DNA of 8,777 nucleotides from an uncultured Lachnospiraceae bacterium (lineage in GTDB: Bacteria; Bacillota; Clostridia; Lachnospirales; Lachnospiraceae), in the NCBI GenBank assembly GCA_905236545.1, contig CAJOQO010000314.1, forward strand, positions 1-8,777, given 5' to 3'. Shown piece by piece: positions 1 through 5,837 of this stretch. The first letter of the stretch is position 1. Every line of letters begins with the position of its first letter. The position numbers were made by a program, and so were the translations under genes. The notes beneath the pieces were generated by a model that was not told where the DNA came from, did no database searches, and worked only from the letters and a program-made list of their open reading frames with translations.

Positions 1-596
1 GAAAACGGATCATCCGGATGCGCGATAAACTGCATCAGCATGTACGCGCAGTTTGCGGCTGCTTTCTCCTCGCGGAGGATCCGGACCGCCTCTTCCCGGT
101 CCGCCAGGATCACATCCAGCTCCTCAGACTCTTCGAGGCCGTCGCGGCTGATGGTTCCTTCGCAATACCCATAGACGAGGTTGCAGCTCTCATCGGTCAT
201 GCCGACGGAGTTGTAAAATGCGCGCTCATACATCGGATCCACGGTGAGAGGATGAAAAACAAGCCCCGTCTCCTCCTTCATCTCACGCACAGCGGCCTCC
301 CTGTAGTTTTCCCCCTTTTCGATCAGGCCGGCAGGCAGTTCATAGACACAGCCCGCAAGCGGATAGCGGTACTGGCGGACCAGAACCACACGGGGCTTTT
401 GGTCACGGACGAAGCTGAAGATCACAACACCGTCCGGCGCATTTTCACCGGTCACCAGATCCAGGGAGGAGATATCTCTTGCTCTCGAAGCCATAAAGTA
501 TCTTCCGCTCTTTCCGACCCGGTTTACCGTTGAAAGCTCGTAATAGTTCAAAAACGGATTGTCTGTTATCCTGGTTACCTTCTTAACCTCCGGCAT
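1..596 (-). CDS. NUDIX hydrolase, ADP-ribose pyrophosphatase-like (3' end cut by window edge)
   Basis: Reading the minus strand from ATG at 596 gives about 198 codons without a stop, continuing past base 1. A complete NUDIX box (G-x5-E-x7-REUxEExGU) is at about residues 90-112: it starts with GLIEKGE and ends with REMKEETGL. The residues just before it, QYRYPL and YELPAG (about 75-90), are typical of ADP-ribose pyrophosphatases, and a GMTDE stretch follows at about 132-136. Family members cleave ADP-ribose or similar nucleoside diphosphates to AMP plus a phosphosugar in the cytosol, using Mg2+ held by the NUDIX glutamates. The ATG at 596 follows an AAAGGGA-like ribosome site. An in-frame ATG at 617 has no such site. 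Family length is usually 180-210 residues, so little is missing. ADP-ribose as substrate is an inference from the family. Confidence 0.88.
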   Translation of the reverse strand, partial: MPEVKKVTRITDNPFLNYYELSTVNRVGKSGRYFMASRARDISSLDLVTGENAPDGVVIFSFVRDQKPRVVLVRQYRYPLAGCVYELPAGLIEKGENYREAAVREMKEETGLVFHPLTVDPMYERAFYNSVGMTDESCNLVYGYCEGTISRDGLEESEELDVILADREEAVRILREEKAAANCAYMLMQFIAHPDDPF

Positions 597-739
597 ATCT
601 GTCCCTTTCTCATCCATTCAAGTCTGATTTGTTGCTCACTGCCTGTAAAGGCGGGGCACCCCCACTGAGATGTTATGATATAAGGATCAGCCCCCCACTC
701 GTTTCAGACTGGCAGGCCTGCCCCATCTTCCGGGTTTTC

Positions 740-777
740 GACCATTCATGGCTATTGACCATTCATGGCTTTTGACC
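740..777. repeat. 17-bp direct tandem repeat, two copies plus partial third
   Basis: The unit GACCATTCATGGCTATT (740-756) is followed directly by GACCATTCATGGCTTTT (757-773), then GACC begins a third copy. The units differ at one position. The repeat lies in the spacer between queT and the NUDIX gene, past the queT terminator and upstream of the NUDIX start. Its role is unknown: it could be a protein-binding site or slippage debris. Confidence 0.75.
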
Positions 778-796
778 CTTACATCATTTTATGAAA

Positions 797-826
797 GGCA
801 CGCTGCCCTGATTAAGGGCGCGTGCC
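797..826 (-). terminator. Probable intrinsic terminator downstream of queT
   Basis: The arms GGCACGC/GCGTGCC and GCCCT/AGGGC form a 12-bp GC-rich stem with one bulged base and a 5-nt loop, starting 16 bp past the queT stop. On the minus strand the hairpin is followed by TTTCATAAAAT, which is a weak U-tract. The position fits queT termination, but the poor U-run lowers confidence. Confidence 0.55.
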
Positions 827-841
827 ATGAAAACGCCTGAT

Positions 842-1363
842 TCAGTTCCCCTGCGGGTGAAACACTTTCCATCCGGCTTTCTCCAGCGCAAACAGGAGAA
901 TCATTCCGATCACGCCGCAGGAAATCACTTCACCCAGGCCTACGGTTAGCATCTGGATCGGAATCGGAACATTGATCCCGTATCCATAATACAGAACCAG
1001 CGGCACGATAATCATATTCAGGACAATCGGCGGGATCGGAAGCGTATACTTCCAACGGCCCGAAAGATTCCTTTTCCGGATCGCTTTCCCGATCGCCCAG
1101 GTTCCCAGAGCACCCAGTAATGTTGCCATACTTCCGAACACGACATCCAGCACGATCGCGCCGCCCAGTATATTGCCGATGATGCACCCGATAAACAGTC
1201 CGGGAACCGCCGCCGGCGTAAAATACGGGAGGATCGTCAGACCTTCCGCGATTCTCACCTGCACGTCCCGGAAGCTGATGGGCGCAAACAGCTGGCATAA
1301 CACAACGTAGAGAGCAGCGATCACCGCTCCCTGCGTCAGAAACAGGACCTTTTGATTTTTCAT
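842..1363 (-). CDS. queT: QueT: queuosine-precursor ECF transporter substrate-binding protein
   Basis: This is a hydrophobic protein of 173 residues, the usual QueT family size, with about five to six membrane segments. The signature region is at residues 31-64: FRDVQVRIAEGLTILPYF followed by a PGLFIGCIIGN stretch, and then DVVFGSMATLLGALG at 73-87. QueT is the S-component of an energy-coupling-factor transporter that brings a queuosine precursor (preQ1 or similar) into the cell for tRNA modification. It needs a shared EcfA/EcfA'/EcfT module, and none is encoded here. The neighbouring CbiQ/CbiO belong to a dedicated metal system and are not the expected partners. The ATG at 1363 has a perfect GGAGGT site 7 nt upstream. 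The frame stays open to 1468, but that extension would overlap the riboswitch, so it is rejected. The preQ1-I riboswitch in the leader independently supports the function. Confidence 0.9.
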   Translation of the reverse strand: MKNQKVLFLTQGAVIAALYVVLCQLFAPISFRDVQVRIAEGLTILPYFTPAAVPGLFIGCIIGNILGGAIVLDVVFGSMATLLGALGTWAIGKAIRKRNLSGRWKYTLPIPPIVLNMIIVPLVLYYGYGINVPIPIQMLTVGLGEVISCGVIGMILLFALEKAGWKVFHPQGN

Positions 1364-1372
1364 TCCAGTTAC

Positions 1373-1416
1373 CTCCGTAGTTTTGTTTAAGGTGAGGATG
1401 GTCACGAACTCACCAT
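1373..1416 (-). promoter_or_regulatory. preQ1-I (class I) riboswitch in the queT leader
   Basis: On the minus strand, P1 is GGTGAG (1414-1409) paired with CTCACC (1396-1391), six perfect pairs. They enclose a 12-nt loop, TTCGTGACCATC, that begins UUC and ends in C, as in the Bacillus subtilis queC aptamer. An A-rich tail, TTAAACAAAA (1390-1381), follows and then CTACGG, which runs into the Shine-Dalgarno GGAGGT (1376-1371). This closely resembles the tail of the Thermoanaerobacter tengcongensis aptamer. P2 could form between loop CGUG and tail UACG with one G-U pair, covering the edge of the ribosome site. That implies translational repression when preQ1 is bound. The P2 register is not the textbook one. 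Identification rests on sequence recall and context, not on a covariance search. Confidence 0.8.
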
Positions 1417-1441
1417 ATCGCGCCGCCGAAGCAGCCCGCAT

Positions 1442-1470
1442 AGAATAACATCTTCCGGAGGATAACACAA
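1442..1470 (-). promoter_or_regulatory. Candidate promoter for queT
   Basis: On the minus strand TTGTGT (1470-1465) is separated by 17 bp from TATTCT (1447-1442), which has an extended -10 TGN just before it. Transcription would start near 1435, about 20 nt before the riboswitch P1 stem, so the whole aptamer would be in the leader. The -35 match is modest. An alternative pair starts with TTGATA at about 1488. Confidence 0.5.
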
Positions 1471-1490
1471 GACGCAGATACTTATCAACA

Positions 1491-1519
1491 GCAAAAACAG
1501 AAGGAATCCGTGTTTCCCT
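1491..1519 (-). terminator. Possible weak terminator after cbiO
   Basis: On the minus strand AGGGAA (1519-1514) pairs with TTCCTT (1506-1501), six pairs including one G-U, around a 7-nt loop. CTGTTTTTGC follows. It starts about 10 bp after the cbiO stop and ends before the queT promoter. The stem is weak and AT-leaning, so partial read-through into queT is possible. Confidence 0.35.
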
Positions 1520-1529
1520 GAGGAGCCGT

Positions 1530-2273
1530 TCAGCTACGGTCTCTTCCCGTCAGGGACAGCGGCAGCTCGAGCCCGTGCGCGGTCAGAAGCGCTTCATCGC
1601 GGAGAATCCTCTCCGGCGTATCATCCGCGATGATCTTTCCGCCATCCATCAAAAGCACACGGCTGCAGGTATCCCAGACAAAATCCAGGTCATGAGACGC
1701 GATGATCTTCAGGTGTTCGAATTCATTCAGAATATGGATCAGATTTCTCCGGTTTCCGGGATCGAGCGCAACCGACGGCTCATCCATCAGGATAATGTCC
1801 GGGGTCATCGAAAGGATCGTCGCGATCGACGCAAGCTTCTTCTCGCCGCCCGACAGCTTGTAAACCGCCTTGTCAGCCAGTTCCGGAATATGAACCGTCT
1901 GAAGCGCATGTTCCACTCTTTTCCCGACCTCCTCCTCCGGAAGCCCATAATTGCGCGGCGCAAAAGCCACATCCTCCCGGACCGTCGTCATGAAAAGCTG
2001 TGTGTCGGAATCCTGGAAAACATATCCGATTTTTTCGCGAACCCTGGAAAGCGTCTTCTTCTGAACCGGGATCTCCTCGACCCGGATGCTTCCGGACGAA
2101 GCCATCTCCAGCCCGACCATCAGCTTCAGAAAAGTCGACTTGCCGGTACCGTTTGCACCGATCACGCCGACAGAATCGTGCTCGTGAAAGGAAACAGACA
2201 GGTCATCCAGAACCATATGCCCCGGTTCGTAAGCGAAGGACAGACCCGTGATATCGATATGAATGTGGCTCAA
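1530..2273 (-). CDS. cbiO: CbiO-type ECF transporter ATPase (Ni/Co uptake)
   Basis: This 247-residue ABC ATPase has every expected motif: Walker A GANGTGKST at 39-47, Q-loop FQDSDTQLF at 86-94 (Q87), signature LSGGEKK at 140-146, Walker B IILMDE at 160-165, D-loop SVALDP at 167-172 and switch His194 in ASHDLDF. It should hydrolyse ATP on the cytosolic face to drive the CbiM/CbiQ metal transporter. As in other group I ECF systems, one ATPase gene is present, so a homodimer is expected. Translation most likely starts at TTG 2273: GGGGAGGAGG ends 7 nt upstream and the protein then begins SHIHIDITGLSFAY, a normal ABC N-terminus. It is the third gene of the cbiM-cbiQ-cbiO set, 102 bp after cbiQ. 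Ni2+ and Co2+ cannot be told apart from this subunit. Confidence 0.93.
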   Translation of the reverse strand: MSHIHIDITGLSFAYEPGHMVLDDLSVSFHEHDSVGVIGANGTGKSTFLKLMVGLEMASSGSIRVEEIPVQKKTLSRVREKIGYVFQDSDTQLFMTTVREDVAFAPRNYGLPEEEVGKRVEHALQTVHIPELADKAVYKLSGGEKKLASIATILSMTPDIILMDEPSVALDPGNRRNLIHILNEFEHLKIIASHDLDFVWDTCSRVLLMDGGKIIADDTPERILRDEALLTAHGLELPLSLTGRDRS

Positions 2274-2308
2274 GGATACGCCTCCTCCCCGAAAACACCT
2301 TTCAGATA

Positions 2309-2355
2309 CCCGGCGCGCGGCGCGGGTTTTGCAGAAAACACTCCTGTGCGCCGGG
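2309..2355. repeat. Perfect 8-bp GC-only inverted repeat in the cbiQ-cbiO spacer
   Basis: CCCGGCGC (2309-2316) and GCGCCGGG (2348-2355) are perfect complements separated by 31 bp. In the cbiQ-cbiO transcript they would form a GC-only stem ending about 35 nt before the cbiO start, clear of its ribosome site. There is no U-tract, so this is not a standard terminator. It could stabilise an mRNA end or tune relative expression, which is inference. Confidence 0.5.
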
Positions 2356-2375
2356 CCGCAGTCCCGCCGTATCTC

Positions 2376-3176
2376 TCAGGAAAACAGCTTCCCCACCAGC
2401 TCCAGCACCGGAAAGATCCGAAGCGTTATCAGCGCGGCGGCGAACAGCACAAGATAAAGGACGTCTCTGCCGGTCAGGCCCCTCCCATAAGCAAACGGCC
2501 TGTCTTCGCCAAATCCCCTCATGCACATGCTCTGGTACAGGGCCTTCGCCCGGTCCATGCTCCGGAGCAGGAGCTGCCCGAGCATGGACCCCCACGCGCC
2601 GTGCGCCACCCCCCGCTGCCCGGGAGAGCGCAGGGAATATGCCTGCCACATTCTGTCAGCCTCGCCAAGAAGAACCGAAACGTAGCGGCAGATCAACAGG
2701 AATTCCGTCACGATAATGCCTGGCAGGTGCAGCATGGAAAGCGCGCTGCAGATCGATTCCACAGTCGTCGTTGCGATCAGCAGATAGGTAGACAATACCG
2801 TCAGAACGCCCTTCGCCATCAGGCTCAGCATCGTCAGGACTCCGCCCGTCACCGTCACGCCGAACACTGTCAGAACCGGCTCCCTGTCAAAAAAAGGGTT
2901 CAGGATCCCGACAAGACATACCACGGGAAGAACGATCTTCAGACGATACAGGGCTTTCCCGAATGAAAGATCTCCGATCTCAAAGAGCACAAACGGATAA
3001 ACCGCCATTCCCAGCACGCCTGTCAGCTGGCGGGGCTTCCAGGAGACCACCAGCACCAGGTACAAAAGCGTTACCAGAAGCTTTGAAAGCGGATGCACCC
3101 GGTTCAGCCAGGTGTCCCTGCGCGCCAGCTCATCCAGCCTGCTGATGCTGCGCGCGGCATTACCGATCTTACTCAT
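2376..3176 (-). CDS. cbiQ: CbiQ-type ECF transporter transmembrane coupling protein
   Basis: This 266-residue membrane protein has the CbiQ layout: an amphipathic N-terminus with the family-like LDELARRDTWLNRVHPLSKL (13-32), then several hydrophobic helices. The cytosolic coupling region carries the two Arg-containing motifs that contact the ATPase, seen as AYSLRSPG (179-186) and CMRGFG (218-223). The T-component links CbiO ATP hydrolysis to movement of CbiM. I place the start at ATG 3176 because family members begin near this MSKIGNA sequence. The frame opens eight codons earlier at GTG 3200, which has no good ribosome site. The only purine-rich run (GAGGGGAG) is about 14 nt upstream of the ATG, so the start is uncertain. 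The gene lies 122 bp after cbiM and 102 bp before cbiO, looser spacing than usual for such operons. Confidence 0.9.
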   Translation of the reverse strand: MSKIGNAARSISRLDELARRDTWLNRVHPLSKLLVTLLYLVLVVSWKPRQLTGVLGMAVYPFVLFEIGDLSFGKALYRLKIVLPVVCLVGILNPFFDREPVLTVFGVTVTGGVLTMLSLMAKGVLTVLSTYLLIATTTVESICSALSMLHLPGIIVTEFLLICRYVSVLLGEADRMWQAYSLRSPGQRGVAHGAWGSMLGQLLLRSMDRAKALYQSMCMRGFGEDRPFAYGRGLTGRDVLYLVLFAAALITLRIFPVLELVGKLFS

Positions 3177-3233
3177 GAAGAAGAACTCTGCTCCCCTCAC
3201 CGTTCATTTCCGGCAGACGGACACGATGCCTGT

Positions 3234-3268
3234 GCAGGATCCCATTCCTTCGCAGGATCCGTTCCTTC
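3234..3268. repeat. Imperfect 17/18-bp tandem repeat in the cbiM-cbiQ spacer
   Basis: GCAGGATCCCATTCCTTC (3234-3251) is followed directly by GCAGGATCCGTTCCTTC (3252-3268). They differ by one substitution and one base of length. The 122-bp spacer has no convincing small gene. I see no separate CbiN gene, consistent with the fused C-terminal PDGLE part of CbiM. The role of the repeat is unknown. Confidence 0.65.
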
Positions 3269-3298
3269 GCATGGTTCATTTCCTGCACCGGATCTGCA

Positions 3299-4312
3299 TC
3301 ATCCCGCCTCCACGCTTCCGGCCTTCCTTCTGCGGAAGAAATGCAGCGCCAGCGCCACGCCGATCAGAATCACCGCAGTGATGAGCGCTCCGGCCAGGCC
3401 TGAAACCGTTGTTCCCGCCGCGCTCTCAGAACCCGGGATCGCATAGTCAGGCAGGACAGCGGTTGCGTTCTGGATCTTACCGGCCGCTTCATAAGCACTG
3501 CCTGCCGCAGGAAGCTCCGCGGTTCCGGCAACCCTTTCCAGCGCCCACTCCAGGCCGTCCGGCAGGGAGGATGCCGCCAGCGACAGCAGTCCGCCTGTCG
3601 CGGCAGCCGCCACCGCAAGGATTGCCAGTGTCTTTCCGAAAGAAAGGCGGGCAGGCGCCTGTTCCCCGGAACCGACGCCCCACAGAAGCTCCGGGCGTGC
3701 CTCATGAATAAAGCAAAGAACCGCCGCGCTGATCAGGCCCTCGACCAGGCCGATCGCCAGATGGATCGGCAGCATCGCTGTCAGGAACGCACCGAACGGA
3801 AGGGCGGAGATACCGGACAGATACGTCTCTACGCAGACGGAAAATGCGCCCATCTGAAGCGTCACCACGCAGCCCAGGACGGAGGCAAGGGTGATCCTGC
3901 CTTTTGAAGCGCCTTTCTTCATCACATTTCTCCAGATCAGAAGCGCTCCGACAAAGCATCCGTAGAACGCCATGTTCCATATGTTGCAGCCAAGAGCCAG
4001 CAGTCCGCCGTCCGCAAAGAACAGACACTGTACCAGAAGCACGCCGATCATGGTAAGGAAGCCTGCCCATGGCCCGAGAACCGCCGAAAGCAGGAGTCCT
4101 CCGCACAGATGTCCGCTGGATCCGGTTCCCGGAATCGTAAAATTGATCATCTGGGCAGCGAAAACAAAAGCGCCCATCACTCCCATCACCGGAACCTTCT
4201 CCGGTGAATGCTCCCGGCGGACCTTATAGATCGAATACCCTGCCGCGATACCTGACGCAGCAAACATCACACCGGCAGTCGCCGGAGTGATCAAAGCATC
4301 AGCCATATGCAT
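3299..4312 (-). CDS. cbiM: CbiM/NikM metal-binding membrane protein fused to a PDGLE (NikN-like) domain
   Basis: This 337-residue protein is the substrate-binding part of a Ni2+ or Co2+ ECF transporter. Residues 1 to about 205 are CbiM: the N-terminus MHMADALITP, the motif PGTGSSGH at 61-68, DGGLLALGCNIWNM at 101-114 and LPIHLAIGLVEG at 181-192. In the NikM2 structure the free N-terminus, His2 and His67 bind the metal. Here His2 and His68 fit, which makes the start important. ATG 4312 gives the Met-His end and has GGGAGGA about 8-9 nt upstream. An ATG at 4333 would bury His2 and place the ribosome site inside the gene. A helix (about 228-248) leads to PDGLE at 251-255, then DYAIPG at 289-294 and a last helix (about 304-325) ending in FFRRRK. 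This is the PDGLE/NikN-like accessory part, otherwise a separate gene. Nickel or cobalt is not decidable here. Confidence 0.93.
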   Translation of the reverse strand: MHMADALITPATAGVMFAASGIAAGYSIYKVRREHSPEKVPVMGVMGAFVFAAQMINFTIPGTGSSGHLCGGLLLSAVLGPWAGFLTMIGVLLVQCLFFADGGLLALGCNIWNMAFYGCFVGALLIWRNVMKKGASKGRITLASVLGCVVTLQMGAFSVCVETYLSGISALPFGAFLTAMLPIHLAIGLVEGLISAAVLCFIHEARPELLWGVGSGEQAPARLSFGKTLAILAVAAAATGGLLSLAASSLPDGLEWALERVAGTAELPAAGSAYEAAGKIQNATAVLPDYAIPGSESAAGTTVSGLAGALITAVILIGVALALHFFRRRKAGSVEAG

Positions 4313-4354
4313 ATAATACTTCCTCCCATTCATCCCTGTTTTATATTACTGCTT

Positions 4355-4384
4355 ATTGTACCTTACGGCAGTGTGAAACCGCAA
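4355..4384 (-). promoter_or_regulatory. Candidate promoter for the cbiM operon
   Basis: On the minus strand TTGCGG (4384-4379) is separated by 18 bp from TACAAT (4360-4355), a 5-of-6 match to the -10 consensus. It would give a leader of about 36 nt. If real, the large hairpin upstream is outside the cbiM transcript and would act, if at all, as DNA. The -35 is weak, so an upstream start that includes the hairpin remains possible. Confidence 0.35.
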
Positions 4385-4454
4385 CAGGCAGAAGACAATC
4401 ACAGCCCGCAGGGCCGCTCCCTGAGCACCATGAGACGGCCGGGGTGTGACCTGT
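4384..4454 (-). promoter_or_regulatory. Long imperfect hairpin in the divergent control region upstream of cbiM
   Basis: On the minus strand GTCACACCCCG (4450-4440) pairs with CGGGCTGTGAT (4408-4398): ten pairs including a terminal G-U, and one C-C mismatch. Inside, GCCG-T-CTC (4439-4432) pairs with GAGCGGC (4419-4413), leaving a 12-nt loop and a 4-nt bulge. An outer ACAG/CTGT pair (4454-4451 with 4387-4384) could close the whole. The GC-rich block sits between AT-rich flanks and has no U-tract on either side. I see no B12 box, so it is not a recognisable cobalamin riboswitch. A NiCo-type riboswitch, a metal-regulator operator or a chance structure are all possible. Confidence 0.4.
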
Positions 4455-4511
4455 AACGCTTGTTGTGAAGAATCTATGAAGTTTTCTTTGCAACATTGTT
4501 TTACCCGTACC

Positions 4512-4538
4512 TTGGTGATAAACTTTTCAATATATACT
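4512..4538 (+). promoter_or_regulatory. Weak candidate promoter for the plus-strand membrane gene pair
   Basis: TTGGTG (4512-4517) is followed after 15 bp by TATACT (4533-4538, 5 of 6 matches) in a strongly AT-rich stretch. The spacer is shorter than the ideal 17 bp. TAAAAT at 4542-4547 is an alternative -10. The leader would be about 30 nt. Confidence 0.3.
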
Positions 4539-4571
4539 TAATAAAATGCATTTCAGGATGGAGAAACAGAT

Positions 4572-5075
4572 TTGAACGGATCAGATTATCAAAACTATGG
4601 TTCCGGCGGCCCGGATGATTACAATCGTTTCAAGGCAACCGTGGCGAAGCGGAATATGGCGACAGCCTCCCTTGTGTGCGGCGTGATCGCCGTGTTTGCA
4701 TTTCAGCTGTTCTTTATCAGTCTGCCGCTGGCGGGGGCTTCGATCATTCTCGCCCTCCTGTCACGTACCGGAAAAGGTGTATACGGACGCGCCAGAATCG
4801 GACTGATCGCCTCGGCCGGCGCCGTTGTCTTCAGCTGTATGTATACCTGGTACGCAATCCGTACCGTCTACAGCGATCCGCGCCTTCGCGCGCAGGTTGA
4901 GCAGCTCTACAACTACTATACCGGTCAGCTGTCCGGTGCCTCCGAGTCGGAATCAGCCGCAAAGTCCGAGGATCCTCAGCAGCTGATCAGCGACATCCTT
5001 TCCGGAAAATACCGCGAGGAACAGGGGAACGCCAGCTCCTCATCCGTTCCTGAAAACGGAGGCGCGTTCATATGA
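4572..5075 (+). CDS. Small membrane protein, DUF4190-like
   Basis: This 167-residue protein has a polar Tyr/Asn/Gly/Asp-rich N-terminus (1-28), a hydrophobic block of two close helices (about 30-64), a basic loop around 65-75 and a third helix (about 76-98). A soluble, Ser/Glu-rich C-terminal tail follows (about 100-167), with no cysteine motif. The short polar tail before a helix pair resembles DUF4190-type membrane proteins common in Clostridia. Their function is not known, and the match is by pattern only. Translation appears to start at TTG 4572, with GGAG about 8 nt upstream; the first internal ATG (codon 29) would remove the N-terminal tail. The stop overlaps the next gene by ATGA, so the two are probably translated together. 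It is transcribed away from the cbiM operon. Confidence 0.72.
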   Translation: MNGSDYQNYGSGGPDDYNRFKATVAKRNMATASLVCGVIAVFAFQLFFISLPLAGASIILALLSRTGKGVYGRARIGLIASAGAVVFSCMYTWYAIRTVYSDPRLRAQVEQLYNYYTGQLSGASESESAAKSEDPQQLISDILSGKYREEQGNASSSSVPENGGAFI

Positions 5076-5833
5076 CACGTTCACATGCACAGCTTAAGGA
5101 TGCCGCAAGAGATTCTCTGGCCGGCAATTACATGCTGTATTTCATCGTGCTGGTCATCACCGGGATTCTGACGGGGCTTGCGAACCAGCTGGTGTCCTGT
5201 CTGATCTGGCCATTTTCGGGAACCGGGGTTATCATTCTGACGATCGTGAACCTGGTGCTCGATTTTCTGGTGATGATCCTCGCAAAGATGTTTCAGGCAG
5301 GCCAGTATTTCCTTTCCCTGAATATCGCAAGGGGAAACCGTGTCTCCGTCAGCGATCTTTTCCTGGCGTTTCGCTATGACACACCAAAGGCACTGGCGCT
5401 GTGTACGGTTCTGGCAGCGGCTGAAACGGTCTGCCTCGCCCCCTTCACGATCTGCCTGTCCGGTCTGGTATACACAGGAGCCTTCGGCGTCAATGCCAGG
5501 GCGGCGGTTTCGGTTTCCGTGATGGTGGTGCTGCTCCTCTGTTCGCTTGCAGGCATGGTTATCCTGGAGGTCTTAATCGTCTTTCCGATCAGCCAGGCAC
5601 TTTTCCTGTACATCGATCATCAGGAATACAGTATGTCCGAATGCCTGTCCGGAAGCAGGGAACTGATGCGCGGACGCATCTCTGATTTCTTCCTCCTGCA
5701 TCTGTCACTGATCGGATTTTTTGCGCTGAGCATCCTCAGCCTTGGCGTCGGGCTGGTCTGGACGCTTCCGTATCTGAACACGGTGCGGGCAGACTACTAC
5801 ATGGATCTGAGCGGATCCTTTAAGCCCTACTGA
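5072..5833 (+). CDS. DUF975 family integral membrane protein
   Basis: This 253-residue protein has about five to six membrane helices (about 22-44, 52-72, 109-135, 146-172, 206-234). Features typical of DUF975 are LKDAARDSLAGNY near the N-terminus (8-20), a FQAGQYFLSLNIARG stretch (74-88) leading to DLFLAF (95-100), SRELMRGRISDFFLLHLSLI (195-214) and a final GVGLVWTLPYLNT motif (225-237) before an aromatic DYYMDL. The biochemical role of DUF975 is not established. The ATG overlaps the upstream stop as ATGA, and GGAGG lies 9 nt upstream inside the preceding gene, which indicates coupled translation. I see no strong terminator after the stop; the tandem repeat at 5838-5960 occupies that spacer. 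Confidence 0.82.
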   Translation: MTRSHAQLKDAARDSLAGNYMLYFIVLVITGILTGLANQLVSCLIWPFSGTGVIILTIVNLVLDFLVMILAKMFQAGQYFLSLNIARGNRVSVSDLFLAFRYDTPKALALCTVLAAAETVCLAPFTICLSGLVYTGAFGVNARAAVSVSVMVVLLLCSLAGMVILEVLIVFPISQALFLYIDHQEYSMSECLSGSRELMRGRISDFFLLHLSLIGFFALSILSLGVGLVWTLPYLNTVRADYYMDLSGSFKPY

Positions 5834-5837
5834 CGGC

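Noticed and set aside
18..533. Plus-strand open frame of 171 codons at the left edge
   Set aside because: It is antisense to the NUDIX hydrolase, whose complete catalytic box is on the minus strand.
711..722. 12-bp palindrome GGCAGGCCTGCC
   Set aside because: It has no room for a natural loop and no U-tract, and short GC palindromes are common at this base composition.
1364..1468. N-terminal extension of QueT to 1468
   Set aside because: It would translate through the riboswitch and the candidate promoter -10. The ATG at 1363 has a perfect GGAGGT site and fits family length.
1575..2966. Plus-strand open frame of 463 codons antisense to cbiO and cbiQ
   Set aside because: It lies opposite two well-supported genes, is rich in Arg/His/Gln with no domain, has no good ribosome site and crosses the cbiQ-cbiO spacer. 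It is a shadow of GC-rich codon use.
4313..4571. Cobalamin riboswitch upstream of cbiM
   Set aside because: No B12-box-like sequence is visible on the minus strand and the region is short for the class. A NiCo riboswitch could not be confirmed from memory of its consensus and is left open as a finding.
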